This document shows, piece after piece, positions 1 through 9,257 of a DNA stretch of 64,000 bases. Both the position numbers and the translations under genes were made by a program. The notes under the pieces were generated by a model. That model saw nothing but the letters and a program-made list of their open reading frames with translations. It did not search any database and was not told the DNA's origin. This DNA is from Emiliania huxleyi CCMP1516 (taxonomy: Eukaryota; Haptophyta; Isochrysidales; Noelaerhabdaceae), in NCBI RefSeq assembly GCF_000372725.1, contig NW_005198244.1, positions 1,677,841 through 1,741,840 of the forward strand, written 5' to 3'. How positions within the stretch are numbered: position 1 is the stretch's first letter; each line of letters begins with the position of its first letter.

Positions 1-159
1 ATTCGCCTCCACCAAAAGGCAGCAACACCGCCCACGCACGCGCACGCGCACGGCTCGCCCGCAACGCATGGCTCGCCCGCGACGGGCCTCCCACCCGCTG
101 GCCTCTCACCCGCCACGCGTGCGTCTATCTGGAGACGCCCTCCCCTGCCCGCGACGCAG

Positions 160-1161
160 GTCAACCCCGAGCGCTGGTACTGGCACGCCGACCGGCTCGG
201 CGCGTTGCCGTCTCGCAAGGTGTGCCGAGATGGACCCGAGGGGTCACCCGAGGCTGCTGGGCGAGACACTAGGCGTGGTCGTCTTCCAAGACATGGTCCA
301 GAAGTACGGCCGCGCGAGCAAGGCGACCGTGCCTCTCTTCGTGAGCGACGCCGCCGCGATGGTCCACGGGCGGCGCAACCACCCGAGCATCCTTCAGTGG
401 ACCGCCTTCAACGAGGGCGACTGCTGGGAGGTCTTCGACACCCCGCCGCACGACGTGGCAGGGGTCGTCGCCCTCTTCAAGCGGCTCGACCCCACGCGCC
501 TGGTCGACACCGACTCTGGCGGCCGCGCAAACGACCGCCACATCGCCGACGTCAACGACATCCACTCTTACCCCTTCCCTCACGACGCGCGGCCGAGCGG
601 CACGCCGCACACCGCAGCGGGCGGAGTTGGCGTGGCGTGGTTGGCGAGAGTGCAGCCCGGCGCTTTTAGGCACGCAGTACGCGATGGTTGGCGAGTTTGG
701 CGGCATCGGTGCCTTTGTGCGTGGCAAGGAGTGGAAGCCGCAGGCGTGCCACACTTACCTCAAGGTTGGCACGCCGCAGCAAGGGGCGGCGGCATACGTC
801 AAGATGGCAGCCCGCCCTCAGAAAGTACGTCCATGACACGTCACCGCCCCTTCGACACCGCCCCCGTGCGCCTCGTAGGCGGCGACCTTGCGCAGCCGCG
901 TCGACCACGTCTCCGCGAGCGTCTACACGCAGACGACAGATGTGGAGCTCGAGTGCGCGGCGACGTCTTGAGCCGACCCAGAGAGCGCTACTTCACACGC
1001 ACACACACCCTTGCGAGAGCAGGTGCGATGGCTTCCTCAACTACGACAGGACGAGCAAGTTCAGCGACGAGGACACGGCCGCGATACGCAAGGCGAACCA
1101 GGCCATCATCGCTGCCTCGCGCGCCCGCGGTGTAGAGGGGGGCGCCGGCACTGCGGCCTAG
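160..1161 (+). CDS. Glycoside hydrolase family 2 protein, 3' part
   Basis: C-terminal (TIM-barrel) half of a GH2 beta-glycosidase, an enzyme that removes terminal sugars from glycans. The first exon I can read follows a splice acceptor at 158-159 and encodes VNPERWYWHADRLG. A probable GC-AG intron (about 200-272) joins it to VVVFQDMVQKYG. The next exon holds HPSILQWTAFNEGDCW with the Asn-Glu acid/base pair. After a short intron (about 605-675) comes TQYAMVGEFGGIGAF with the nucleophile Glu in GEFGG. Later exons give SASVYTQTTDVELE and a tail beginning CDGFLNYDR, the usual GH2 ending. Both catalytic glutamates are present. The sugar-binding and immunoglobulin-like N-terminal domains would lie before the window, so the gene is 5' truncated here. 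Exact substrate cannot be told. Confidence 0.8.
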
Positions 1162-1520
1162 GCGCCTAGCGTCTCTAGTCTCTCGACGACTCGCGCGTCC
1201 TCTCGGGCCCGGATGGATGTATATATACGATTACATTTCAAGACGACACGGTTGGAGATGTATAGCTTATAGGAATATTCAAGATGATGCGAGAGACGAT
1301 GTAGATGATAGATATGTGATCTCGCGACTCATCATGCAGTCGCTCATCAGCGCGGGCCTGCTCCCAGCTGGGACGCTCGTCCCCACCGAGGAAGAGAGCA
1401 GCACGACGCAGCCTTTCAGTTTTTACCAACTCGCGTTGCACTCTGTCAGGGTCGACAGCGCAGTACACAGGGATCCGGGATCAACCAGTGACCCGCTGGG
1501 TGCCCGTTTCAACCCCCCCT
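1162..1520. other. Intergenic, nothing recognised
   Basis: Region between two convergent gene ends. It is less GC-rich than its surroundings (TATATATACG near 1220). I see no coding signal or repeat. Confidence 0.5.
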
Positions 1521-1982
1521 TCACGTGTATTCCCACTCAGCGGTGCAAGTGGTGAAGACGTAGTCGACGCCGTTCAGCCGCGCGATGCCTACTCGCCACG
1601 TGCCGCCGTGAAGAGGCGCCGTGAAGAGACGCCGCCCCTCCCCCCCCCCCCCCCGGCCGCGGCGCGCCGGAGCGCAGCTTGGCGATCCACTTGTTGCGAT
1701 TGCGGCGGACGGACTCGTACTGCGCGAGAACGATGTTGTCGTACGTCCGCTCGTCGCCCGACCCGTCCGAGTCGTCGTCCGAGTTGAGCTCCTCGTCCTC
1801 GCCTGGTGGAGCCGCGCGCTGTCGCCACGGTGTGCTGCGGAAGTGACAGCCCGTCCATAGGGCCAGGGGCGATCGGAGGCGAGAAGAGGGGAGGGCGCGG
1901 GCATGGCATCTCATCGCGCGAACCCGTCCCGCCCGCGGCCGGCGGCTCGCCCCGCCGCCGCTTGCGCCGGTCTGCGAGCGGA

Positions 1983-2026
<44 letters not shown>

Positions 2027-3224
2027 TCCTGCTCCGCGACCCGACAGCGGCGGGCCCCGGACGGCGCCGTGCGCGCCCATCTATTCACAGGCGCGTGCGG
2101 GCTGTGAGACGCCAAGCGCCGGCAGAGAGAGAGAGTGATCCGCGTGGCGAGCAGCGCCGGCTGCGGGATAGGAAGCCCCACCCCCTCCTCCTCCTCCTCA
2201 ATGAAGTCCTCCTCCTCCTCTGCGCCCGCGCCCTCTCCTCCGCCGCCTCCAGCCCCTATTCCCCCCACGCCGCCGCCTTCAGCTGGAGCCGCGTCCTCCC
2301 ACTCCTCCTCCCACTCGTCGTCGTCCTCCTCCCTCTCCTCCTCCCTCTCCTCCTCCTCCTCCTCCTTCTCCTCCTCCTCCTCCTCCTCCTCCTTCTCCTC
2401 CTCCTCCTCCTCCTCCTCCTCGATGAAGTCATCGTCGTCGAAGTCTGCGTCGCCTGCAGTGGCACGGTACCTGTCGCGGACGTGCCCCCACCCCGACCCC
2501 CACGACGCAGTTCCACTCCGCACCATCGAACTGAGGCACCCGCCGCGTCACCTCATGGCCCTCCCGCGCCGCCATCCCCTCCCGCCCAGCAACGCCTCCC
2601 GGCGGAGAGGGCGGCAGCGACGGAGGAAGCGCCGCCGCGCCGCCGCCACCGCCGTCCGCGCCGTCAAACTGAGGCAGCGAGGGCGCAGTAGATGGGCCCG
2701 CCTCGCCGCCTGAGATTGCGGCGCCGCCCAGCTTCTGGTCCACGGCGATGACCTTGATGCGCTCAACAAATAGAGGCGGCCGCGCCCTTTCGCCCTCTCT
2801 GGAGCCGGTGAAGACGTGTCCTTTGAAGCGCGCGCTGACGAGCTCAAAGCTCCAGACGTTGTCGACGAAGCGGTACGACTCGACCACGCCGTCCCGGATC
2901 TCACCGTGCAGCTCCGACGGCGGCCGATGCGACAAAACCGAGGCGAGGGTTCCCGGTCTCCGCCCCGACATCAAGCTCGCCTGGAGAGAAGGAGCGCAAG
3001 CTCGAAGGTGAGCCGCGGGTGAACGGCGGCGAGCGCAGTTGGCGGCGGGGAGGGCGCAGTGGCACCTCGGACAGCGCCTTGTCCGAGAGATTGCGCGCGA
3101 TGACGGCGTCGAACTTGGACATCGCCACCTCGACGAGGTGCGGCGGGAGGGCTTCGGCGCTCACCATATCGCCGAGCGCTTCCCTGAGGGCCTTGCCGAG
3201 GCGCGACTCGCGGTAAATGCTCAT
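1521..3224 (-). CDS. Fused TFIIA gamma and beta-chain protein
   Basis: TFIIA stabilises TBP on promoters for RNA polymerase II. It is normally two genes: gamma (TOA2) and alpha/beta (TOA1). Here one minus-strand gene carries both types. Exon 1 (3224-3066) encodes MSIYRESRLGKALREAL and on to DKALSEV, the gamma four-helix region. The next exon (about 2918-2524) encodes ESYRFVDNVWSFELVSARF and ERIKVIAVDQKL, the gamma beta-barrel part. It then runs on without a stop into PQFDGADGG and a second PQFDG, the motif that precedes the acidic region of TOA1. A clean 70-bp GT-AG intron (2523-2454) leads into DADFDDDDFIEEEE and long Glu and Asp runs. The last exons give EELNSDDDSDGSGDERTYDN, NIVLAQYESVRRNRNKW and RLNGVDYVFTTCTAEWEY, the TFIIA beta C-terminus. 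No alpha N-terminal helix region was found. The exons of the acidic middle are uncertain. Confidence 0.82.
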
Positions 3225-3302
3225 CCCTGCGGGACGTCGGTCGCGCGTTGTCCACAAAGAAAACTTTTTTCCGAGTTGCTGCGCAAAAGTTTTGTGTGCG
3301 AG

Positions 3303-3379
3303 GGTTCGCGCTGCGCTAGGCTCAGAGCGAGTTCGCGCTGCGCTAGGTTCAGACGGCGAGTTCGCGCTGCGCTAGCTAG
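3303..3379. repeat. Tandem repeat, three units
   Basis: Three units of about 27-29 bp share the core GTTCGCGCTGCGCTAG. They lie just upstream of the TFIIA start, so they may sit in its promoter or 5' UTR. Confidence 0.7.
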
Positions 3380-3556
3380 GTAAGTGCTCCAAGTGCCCCT
3401 CCCTCCCCGAACGACGAGCATGCACGGACGGCCGGCCGCGAGCTGGAATGAAGGAAGGTCGCTGCGAGAGAGTGGGTGCGGTGCAGGCGGAAGAGACCGA
3501 GCAACAACACAACCCCTGCCTAGACGAGTACAGCTGAAGAGTGCCCGGGGCTCCCC

Positions 3557-3619
3557 ATGAGCCGTGGGGAGATTCGCTGACGTCCCTCGTTTGATGAGCC
3601 GTGGGGAGATTCGCTGACG
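3557..3619. repeat. 26-bp direct repeat pair
   Basis: A 26-bp unit containing GCCGTGGGGAGATTCGCTGA occurs twice, starting at 3557 and 3594, apparently without mismatch. Function unknown. Confidence 0.75.
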
Positions 3620-3930
3620 GGAGACCTCCCTGTGGGGGCCCGTGAACATCTTTAGCTTGTGAGCCAGGAAAAGGGGTTGGCAACAACAATCAACAACAAC
3701 TCTCTCTCGTCTGCGAGGGGTAAATAAACATGGGAGACGGCTAGCACGCACTGCACACTCACACAGCTGGACAGGAAGGGCGAGAGGCAGCAAAAACTCG
3801 CGAAAAACAGAAGATCGGCCCGCGACCCCGCGAGTGCTGCACTAGCAGTTTCGCTGGGCCAGAAGATCTCGGCCCGCCCGCAGGGTGACTGGGTGAGCCA
3901 CATACACTGAGAGAGGGAGAGAGAGACTGA

Positions 3931-3985
3931 GCTCTCCGGCCCTGGATGTGAGGCTACCGACTGCACTCCAAGTGCTCCAAGTGCT
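3931..3985 (+). repeat. Dispersed repeat family R3, copy 1
   Basis: Contains GGATGTGAGG, then ACCGACTGCACTCCAAGTGC and a second GTGCTCCAAGTG. Related copies lie at 38341-38420 and 40250-40308. A fragment is at 3382-3397. All are outside coding regions. Confidence 0.7.
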
Positions 3986-4004
3986 CTCTCTCACGCCGCG
4001 CGTA

Positions 4005-4172
4005 GGGAGGGCCTTTAGGGGCCTAGAGAACACACACCCTCTCCCTTTGCTCCCAGTAAGCTAGCTTACTGGGAGAAAACAGCCCAGTAAGCTAGCTTAC
4101 TGGGAGAAAAACAGCTTACTTACTGGGAGAAAACCCCTTTTCTCCCAGTAAGCTAGCTTCCTGGGAGAAAAA
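4005..4172. repeat. Cluster of 22-bp palindromes; R4 repeat copy 1
   Basis: Perfect 22-bp palindromes (CCCAGTAAGCT followed by its reverse complement) lie at 4052-4073 and 4083-4104. A third at 4144-4165 has one mismatch and a half copy lies at about 4113-4126. Each is followed by GAGAAAA. The leading part (GGGCCTAGAGAA, CTCTCCCTTTGCTCCCAGTAA) recurs at 6088-6147 and, inverted, at 8338-8385. Confidence 0.8.
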
Positions 4173-5107
4173 GAAAATTTACCTTTTTCTTAATTAAGGT
4201 TCCCCATGCCAGTTTCGGGGGGCAAACCCTGCCCACCCCCTAGAGCTCCAAGTAAGGCCCAGGTGTGGCCTAGGGCATCAGAAGGGACCAAGAGGAGTCC
4301 AGTCTGAGCCATAGAGCCCATGTCTTTGCCCCCGAAGGTCGCGTTCAAATGCCCGGAACGGACGTTACAGTGGTGTCCGGCCGGCGCGATCACCGAGCTG
4401 TGACGCTCAGGGAAGCCTGATGAGGTACTGGTTTCTTTGCCCAGGCCTGGCCTACGGCCCGTGCTGGATCAGCTGAGCAAGGTTTGGGGAGAATTCCCCG
4501 GTCAGATCTTCAGATATTTTGACGGATGACCGAAAATGGGCAAAACCGGGTGATTTCTGACAACTGTCTGGCGGGAGCAGCGGAGGCGACGGCGTCGGAG
4601 GGGGTGGGGGGGAGGGAAACAGCGGCGGCTGTGGCGGAGACAGCGGCAGCGGCGGTGGCGAGGGCCTAGCCTGAGGGGGAGGGGGTGGGGGAGGGGATGA
4701 GGACGGTGAGGGCGGCTGGGGCGGCCGGGAAGGCAACACAGGCGAGGCGCGGCGCACCTCAAGCTCGAGCGAGTAGCGGGAATATCACCCGCTGCTCCGG
4801 CGGGAGAGTGCTCCCCCGCCGCCCCCTGGGTCACCCCGAGTGACCTCGCAGCCCACGCCGTGAGGCGCTGCTGTCAGAGGGGTTTATCACCGCCGTATCC
4901 ACCCCACACTGGCCGCCGAGGGGCCCGGCGGGCTGAGGCGCGCGAGGCGGCTTTTGCTCCCGCGGGGCGGCTCTACCCGTCTCAGCACGGCGTCCCGAGG
5001 TGTAGCCGTGTACCTGGCGGCAGGGCCATCACTCACGCGCCTACTCGCGGCACGAGGGAAGGTGTGACGCGACCGCGAGAGGAGTGGAGAGGAGGTGAGG
5101 TTTAGCC
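4173..5107. other. Intergenic with a low-complexity stretch
   Basis: About 4570-4740 is a G-rich, simple-sequence stretch whose minus strand can be read as Pro/Ser-rich peptide. It has no recognisable domain and reads open in several frames because of composition. I do not call a gene here. Confidence 0.45.
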
Positions 5108-5708
5108 CAATGTGAAAACAGATCAGAAGACGGCCGTGGCGACACCCGCTCTGGCGACAGCCCCGCAAAAGGCACTCGCTCGCTGGCAAGGACTACGGGT
5201 AGCACAGGCGGCAGCAGAGGTGGCGGTCCGGGTCGCAGCGCGCGTAGCAAGTCGGCCCCAGCGTCACGGGCGTCGGGCCAGGAGCCGGCTCGACGAGATC
5301 GACGAAGAGGACGAAGAGGAGGAAGACTACTCGAACTTGGACGAGGACTCGGGCGAGGAGCAGGACTCGGAGACCGGCCAGGAAAGCGACGACCATGACC
5401 AGGTGACACGAGGAGTAGATGTGACACGAGTAGTCCGCATTTCGCGTTGTCTGCTGTCTGCTCTCTTTCGCCGCCCGACCCTTTCGCCCGCCCACCGCTT
5501 GCGAGCACAAATCTCACACCTCCACTGCCCTCGCCACAGGCGGCGACGGACGGACATACAAGGCTCGAGCGGCGGCAGCGGCTCAACGGCCGCCGGCGGC
5601 CGTCGTGCGTTTGCTTTCGCCATACGTGGCGCACCCCCCGGCGTCTGCTCTGGTTTGGGGGCGGAGGGGAGGACTCTCATGTGCGGACTGTTGGGCTCTC
5701 TGTGTTAA
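5108..5708 (+). CDS. Hypothetical acidic protein, low confidence
   Basis: The reading frame starts MKTDQKTAVATPALATAPQK. An Arg-rich stretch follows, then a strongly acidic segment (RLDEIDEEDEEEEDYSNLDE and DSETGQESDDHD). A likely donor follows DDHDQ (GTGACACG near 5402) and an acceptor lies near 5540 (CTCGCCACAG), so the C-terminus depends on splicing and is uncertain. The basic-then-acidic layout suggests a nuclear or nucleolar protein, but no domain is recognised. It could also be chance open frame in GC-rich DNA. Confidence 0.35.
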
Positions 5709-5990
5709 ACTGGCGCTTGTGTCCGAACCACATCAGTCTGACCGAGCGGCAACGCCGCCGCTGGGGGCGTGAGGAGGCCGCGGGGGACGGCGGCGAACCC
5801 CATCCTTCGATATAGGATGGGCCCTCACGGCGGCCCGTCTGCTGCTGAAAATGTGGCGTGTTGGGGGCTCTCCTGTGTGACTCCTCTGGCTCGCCGCGTT
5901 AAACTGGCGCCTGTGTGTGACCAACCCCAACCCCGGCAAGCGCCCCCCGGCCGCTGGGGCTGCGAGGCGGCCGGATGAGCGCGCGCGAGA
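5681..5990. repeat. Diverged direct repeat, about 170 bp apart
   Basis: GTTGGG...CTCT followed by TTAAACTGGCGC occurs near 5690 and again near 5860-5915. Each is followed by a CCGCTGGGG / GAGGCCGC-like block. A small hairpin (CCATCC, spacer, GGATGG) lies at about 5800-5820, and a related CCATCCTATAATATAG sequence lies near 6009. Confidence 0.5.
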
Positions 5991-6087
5991 CGCCATTTGT
6001 AAGGATGCCATCCTATAATATAGAACGGCCAGGTAGGGCTGAGACCGCCGAAGATTCGTTCACCGGCTTCTCCGACTGCGCTGAGTG

Positions 6088-6147
6088 GTAGGGCCCCCAA
6101 GGGCCTAGAAATCGCGCCTGCCTCTCCCTTTTCTCCCAGTAAGCTAA
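6088..6147 (+). repeat. Dispersed repeat family R4, copy 2
   Basis: AAGGGCCTAGAAA, then CTCTCCCTTTTCTCCCAGTA and AGCTAAAAG, matches the left part of the 4005-4078 element. It lacks the second palindrome half. It ends about 85 bp before the start of the RING gene. Confidence 0.65.
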
Positions 6148-6232
6148 AAGTCAGTACATTGTAAACTGACAAATCCGGCCCGCGACATTTGACCCGGTTG
6201 ATTGACTAGCGCGCGAAACACTCGAGCGAAAC

Positions 6233-6679
6233 ATGCGCATGTACCTGAGGCCGCCGCGTCTCGCCGACGCTGATGAGATAGCCGCCGCCTGCGCCCGCTC
6301 GGAGCAGGCGCGGCTCCTCTCTCGGCTCGGAGCAAAGCCAAGCGCCCCGGCCGTGTGCGCCATCTGTCTCGAGGAAACGGCAGCGCAAGGCCCGAAGGAG
6401 CCGCAACAACAAGTTCTACGCCTCGGCTGCGGCCATCATTACCACGTCGAGTGCCTGTGCAAGGCAGTGAGGCACGGGCACACGTGCTGTCCCCTCTGCC
6501 GCTCGGCCCTCCCCTCCGCCCTCACCGACGACGACAAGCCAGAGAGGTCCCATCGTGGCTGCCTCCACTGCCTGCCCCGGATTTCGACGGGCGCGACCGC
6601 TGGCACCGCGGTGGCAGCGGTGGCGGGCGCGGTCATGGGGGCGGCTGTTCCAATCAGCTTCATCACGAGTATTCTCTGA
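6233..6679 (+). CDS. RING-H2 zinc-finger protein with C-terminal hydrophobic tail
   Basis: A 148-residue single-exon protein starting MRMYLRPP. Residues about 42-95 form a RING-H2 finger: CAIC, then CGHHYHVEC (C-x-H-x2-H-x2-C), then CCPLC. The eight zinc ligands are all visible, so a ubiquitin E3 ligase role is likely. A second cysteine/histidine cluster (HRGCLHC) follows. The C-terminus is a hydrophobic Ala/Gly/Val segment (TAVAAVAGAVMGAAVPISFI) that would anchor it in a membrane by its tail. The substrate is unknown. Length and single-exon structure fit small membrane RING proteins of algae. Confidence 0.8.
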   Translation: MRMYLRPPRLADADEIAAACARSEQARLLSRLGAKPSAPAVCAICLEETAAQGPKEPQQQVLRLGCGHHYHVECLCKAVRHGHTCCPLCRSALPSALTDDDKPERSHRGCLHCLPRISTGATAGTAVAAVAGAVMGAAVPISFITSIL

Positions 6680-6894
6680 GAAGTGAATCTCAGCCCAAAC
6701 TAGGATTGGGTTCGTGCCGATCGTTTGTGTAAAACAGTGGATCCGGTTGAGTACTCTCCCTGCACCCCGAGTGCGGCAACACAATACGCAGTGCAGGCTG
6801 TGCCCAGCTAGGGAGCTACTCGAGCATTGCCTTACCCTCACTCTCGCCCGCCGCCGCCGCCGTATGGCGAGCCGCATCGCCAACCGGGCCATGC

Positions 6895-8166
6895 TCAAAC
6901 GAAGGTCGAAGGGTGGGTACCCCGCGAATCCTTGGGTGGCTTGGTGGAGTCCTTCCCACTGCCGCCCTCGTTCGCTGCCGTCTCCCCGGCGAGGCACTCC
7001 GCTGACAGAAGCGAGAGCGTGGCAGCAATGACAAGTGCAGCGCAGATCACAAAGCCTTGGGCGTTGATGGCGTTGTACGACAAGAACGAGCCACCAGCCT
7101 GCACAAACCACTCCACGGCACCGGCGGAGTAAGCTTCATGCACGTCCGGCGCATCGTGCGTGATCTGCGCCAGCGCAATGCCAAGAAAGCCCAAGGACGT
7201 TCCTCCCGCAATTGCCATGGCCACACTGAGCGCGCCCCTTCTTGGGGCCATGGCGAGTCCTTCGGCCAAGGGCGACACGAGCCACGCAGCCACGCCCAAG
7301 GAAACGGCACAGCCGACGAAGAGCACCTTGATGAGCATGCGCGGATTTTTTGGTTCGCGAGCCGATAGGACGAGCCCCGTGATGACTCCGGTCGCGATGA
7401 AGGCAGTGTCCGTCCACTTCGTGAAATCGGGCGTGGCATCCAACGTTTCTGCCAACAACGCGTCCTGCACTGCAGGGATCGTGTAGCTCACAGCGCCAAC
7501 CGTCGCGTAGCTCCCCAGCCTCACCCAATAAATTTTGTTTATGCAGAGTGCGCCAAGGCTTTTCCCGACTGACGGAATGTCCTCCGGCTGAGGCTTGGCC
7601 ACAGACTCGTTGTGGAAAAGGAAGAAGAAAACGACGACAAAGGAGGTAGCGATCGCCTGCACGAACATGAAGCGCTCGTGGTCTTCGGCAGTTTTCACCA
7701 GCGTGGGTATGAGCAAGGCGCCGAAGCACCACCCCGCATAGTTGGACTGAACGCCGATGGAGGTGGTCAGCATCTGCTGCTCAGGTGGAAACCACCGCTC
7801 GCCCACGACAGCGAAGGACATGCAGCAAACAGCAAAGCCAAAGCCGATGCTGACGGTAGAGATTAGGCACAGATTCCAGTCGCCGTTTGCCAACGCCATC
7901 CAGCGCAACCAAGCCCCCAAGCTGTTGCAAAAAGCGCCACAAAAGAAGACCCAGTAGCTCCGCCTCGGCAGGAAGTACACCACGAGGAACGCAACGGGCA
8001 AGGTGGTGAACAAGCCCAGGCTGTAGGTCGCGGCGATGTCGGCTGGCGTGACGCCAAAGGCATTGGCCGACAATTCGCTCAGGACAACGAAATCCATGAA
8101 CATCACTGCGTTTGCGGCAGCGCTGCAGGAAAACGCAAAGAGCGTGAGCCAGTTTTTCGCCGCCAT
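6895..8166 (-). CDS. MFS transporter, FLVCR/SLC49-like
   Basis: A 423-residue, apparently intronless membrane protein with about 12 hydrophobic helices. It starts MAAKNWLTLFAFSCSAAANA. The sequence RWFPPEQQMLTTSIGVQ followed by SNYAGWCFGALLIP resembles the WFP...A.SIG...N..G signature of the FLVCR/DIRC2 (SLC49) branch of the major facilitator superfamily. Relatives move heme, choline or related small molecules across plasma or organelle membranes. The central loop (HNESVAKPQPEDIPSVGKSL) separates two six-helix halves. The C-terminal tail is polar (GGSGKDSTKPPKDSRGTHPS). The subfamily call is by eye. Membership in MFS is much surer than the substrate. Confidence 0.8.
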   Translation of the reverse strand: MAAKNWLTLFAFSCSAAANAVMFMDFVVLSELSANAFGVTPADIAATYSLGLFTTLPVAFLVVYFLPRRSYWVFFCGAFCNSLGAWLRWMALANGDWNLCLISTVSIGFGFAVCCMSFAVVGERWFPPEQQMLTTSIGVQSNYAGWCFGALLIPTLVKTAEDHERFMFVQAIATSFVVVFFFLFHNESVAKPQPEDIPSVGKSLGALCINKIYWVRLGSYATVGAVSYTIPAVQDALLAETLDATPDFTKWTDTAFIATGVITGLVLSAREPKNPRMLIKVLFVGCAVSLGVAAWLVSPLAEGLAMAPRRGALSVAMAIAGGTSLGFLGIALAQITHDAPDVHEAYSAGAVEWFVQAGGSFLSYNAINAQGFVICAALVIAATLSLLSAECLAGETAANEGGSGKDSTKPPKDSRGTHPSTFV

Positions 8167-9257
8167 GGTGTCCTCGCTCGCCGGGCGCTGGACGGCCGCG
8201 GATGCCCCCGGATCGTGAGTTATCGGGATACGATCGAATACGATCGATTTTTTTCTGTTTCACTCTCCCTTTCCTCCCCCTTTCAAGAGTACTCTCAGTG
8301 CCACTACGTACTTTTAATGAGAAAGGGGAGTCACTGTACGTGCTTTTAGCTTAATGGGAGAAAGGAAGGGGAGATGAAGGTGTGTTCTATCTCTCTATCT
8401 ATCACTATCTACTAACATCACTCTCTCTCTCTCTCAGTGTACGTTGTATGTGTGTGGCTCTTCCGTAGCAACGCTCTCACGTACCGTAGTAGTACAGCTG
8501 AGTCGTGGAGGGAAAAGGGGGGGGGGGATGTAGAGCTGAGAGCGCTCATCGCGTGTATGTAGATAGAGCGATATGTGCAGCGCGATTTTGCTGAGAGATT
8601 GTTGTAGATATTTCACGCTGTAGAGCGCCTCTACATCGATCGCTCTACAACGCACGCGGTCACGCGCCGGATGTACATGTAGAGCTCTACAGCTCTACAG
8701 CGCGCTACAGCGCTCTACACCTCTACAGCCAGCTCTATAGGTCAGCGCGCTCTCACACACTCTTTTAACACTCTACATCCCTCTACACCCTCCCGGCAAC
8801 AGGCATCCAGACGACTAACCGCTTATGCAAGAGAATTGCGCGCCGCGAGCATGCAGGTCCTGGCGCCGCCGCGTGCGTTGCGGCAGAGAGGCCCCGGCAG
8901 GGATGGCCGCGCGCTGTGGTGGCGGTGCTTGGTCTGGCCCACACCTGAACGGTGTCCGCAGCCTCTTGAGGACCTCGCGCGGACAGTCTGACACCGCGCT
9001 CCGCGGACGGAGCTCCCGCGCTATAGCTGTGTATCACAATAAGAGTGTGTCCTCCAGGCCTGAACGGATACGATACATACCAAAAAACACCAATACTGGG
9101 TAAACACACCATGCACATGCACGTACTGCGTACTTGTACGGCTCTACCTACATCCTGACTCCTGACTTCTCGCGCCGCTGGGCGAGCTGAAATAACGATC
9201 CCTCTCTCTGCGCCGATCGAGGGATCGTCTCCACGCGTCGGTCGATCGCCATTCGCG
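8167..9257. other. Intergenic with simple repeats and R4 copy 3
   Basis: About 8338-8385 is an inverted R4 copy (CTTTTAGCTTAATGGGAG). Around 8390-8440 is CT/CTAT-rich. At 8675-8790 CTCTACA/CTCTACAG recurs many times. No convincing coding frame was seen. The stretch separates the transporter start from the 3' end of the lipoxygenase-like gene. Confidence 0.55.

Noticed and set aside
1903..2713. Plus-strand open frames with long Leu or Ser runs, and Arg runs in another frame
   Set aside because: They are read-throughs of the triplet repeat that encodes the acidic region of the minus-strand TFIIA gene.
4452..4834. Pro-rich minus-strand open frame
   Set aside because: Simple-sequence composition, open in several frames, no domain and no splice support.
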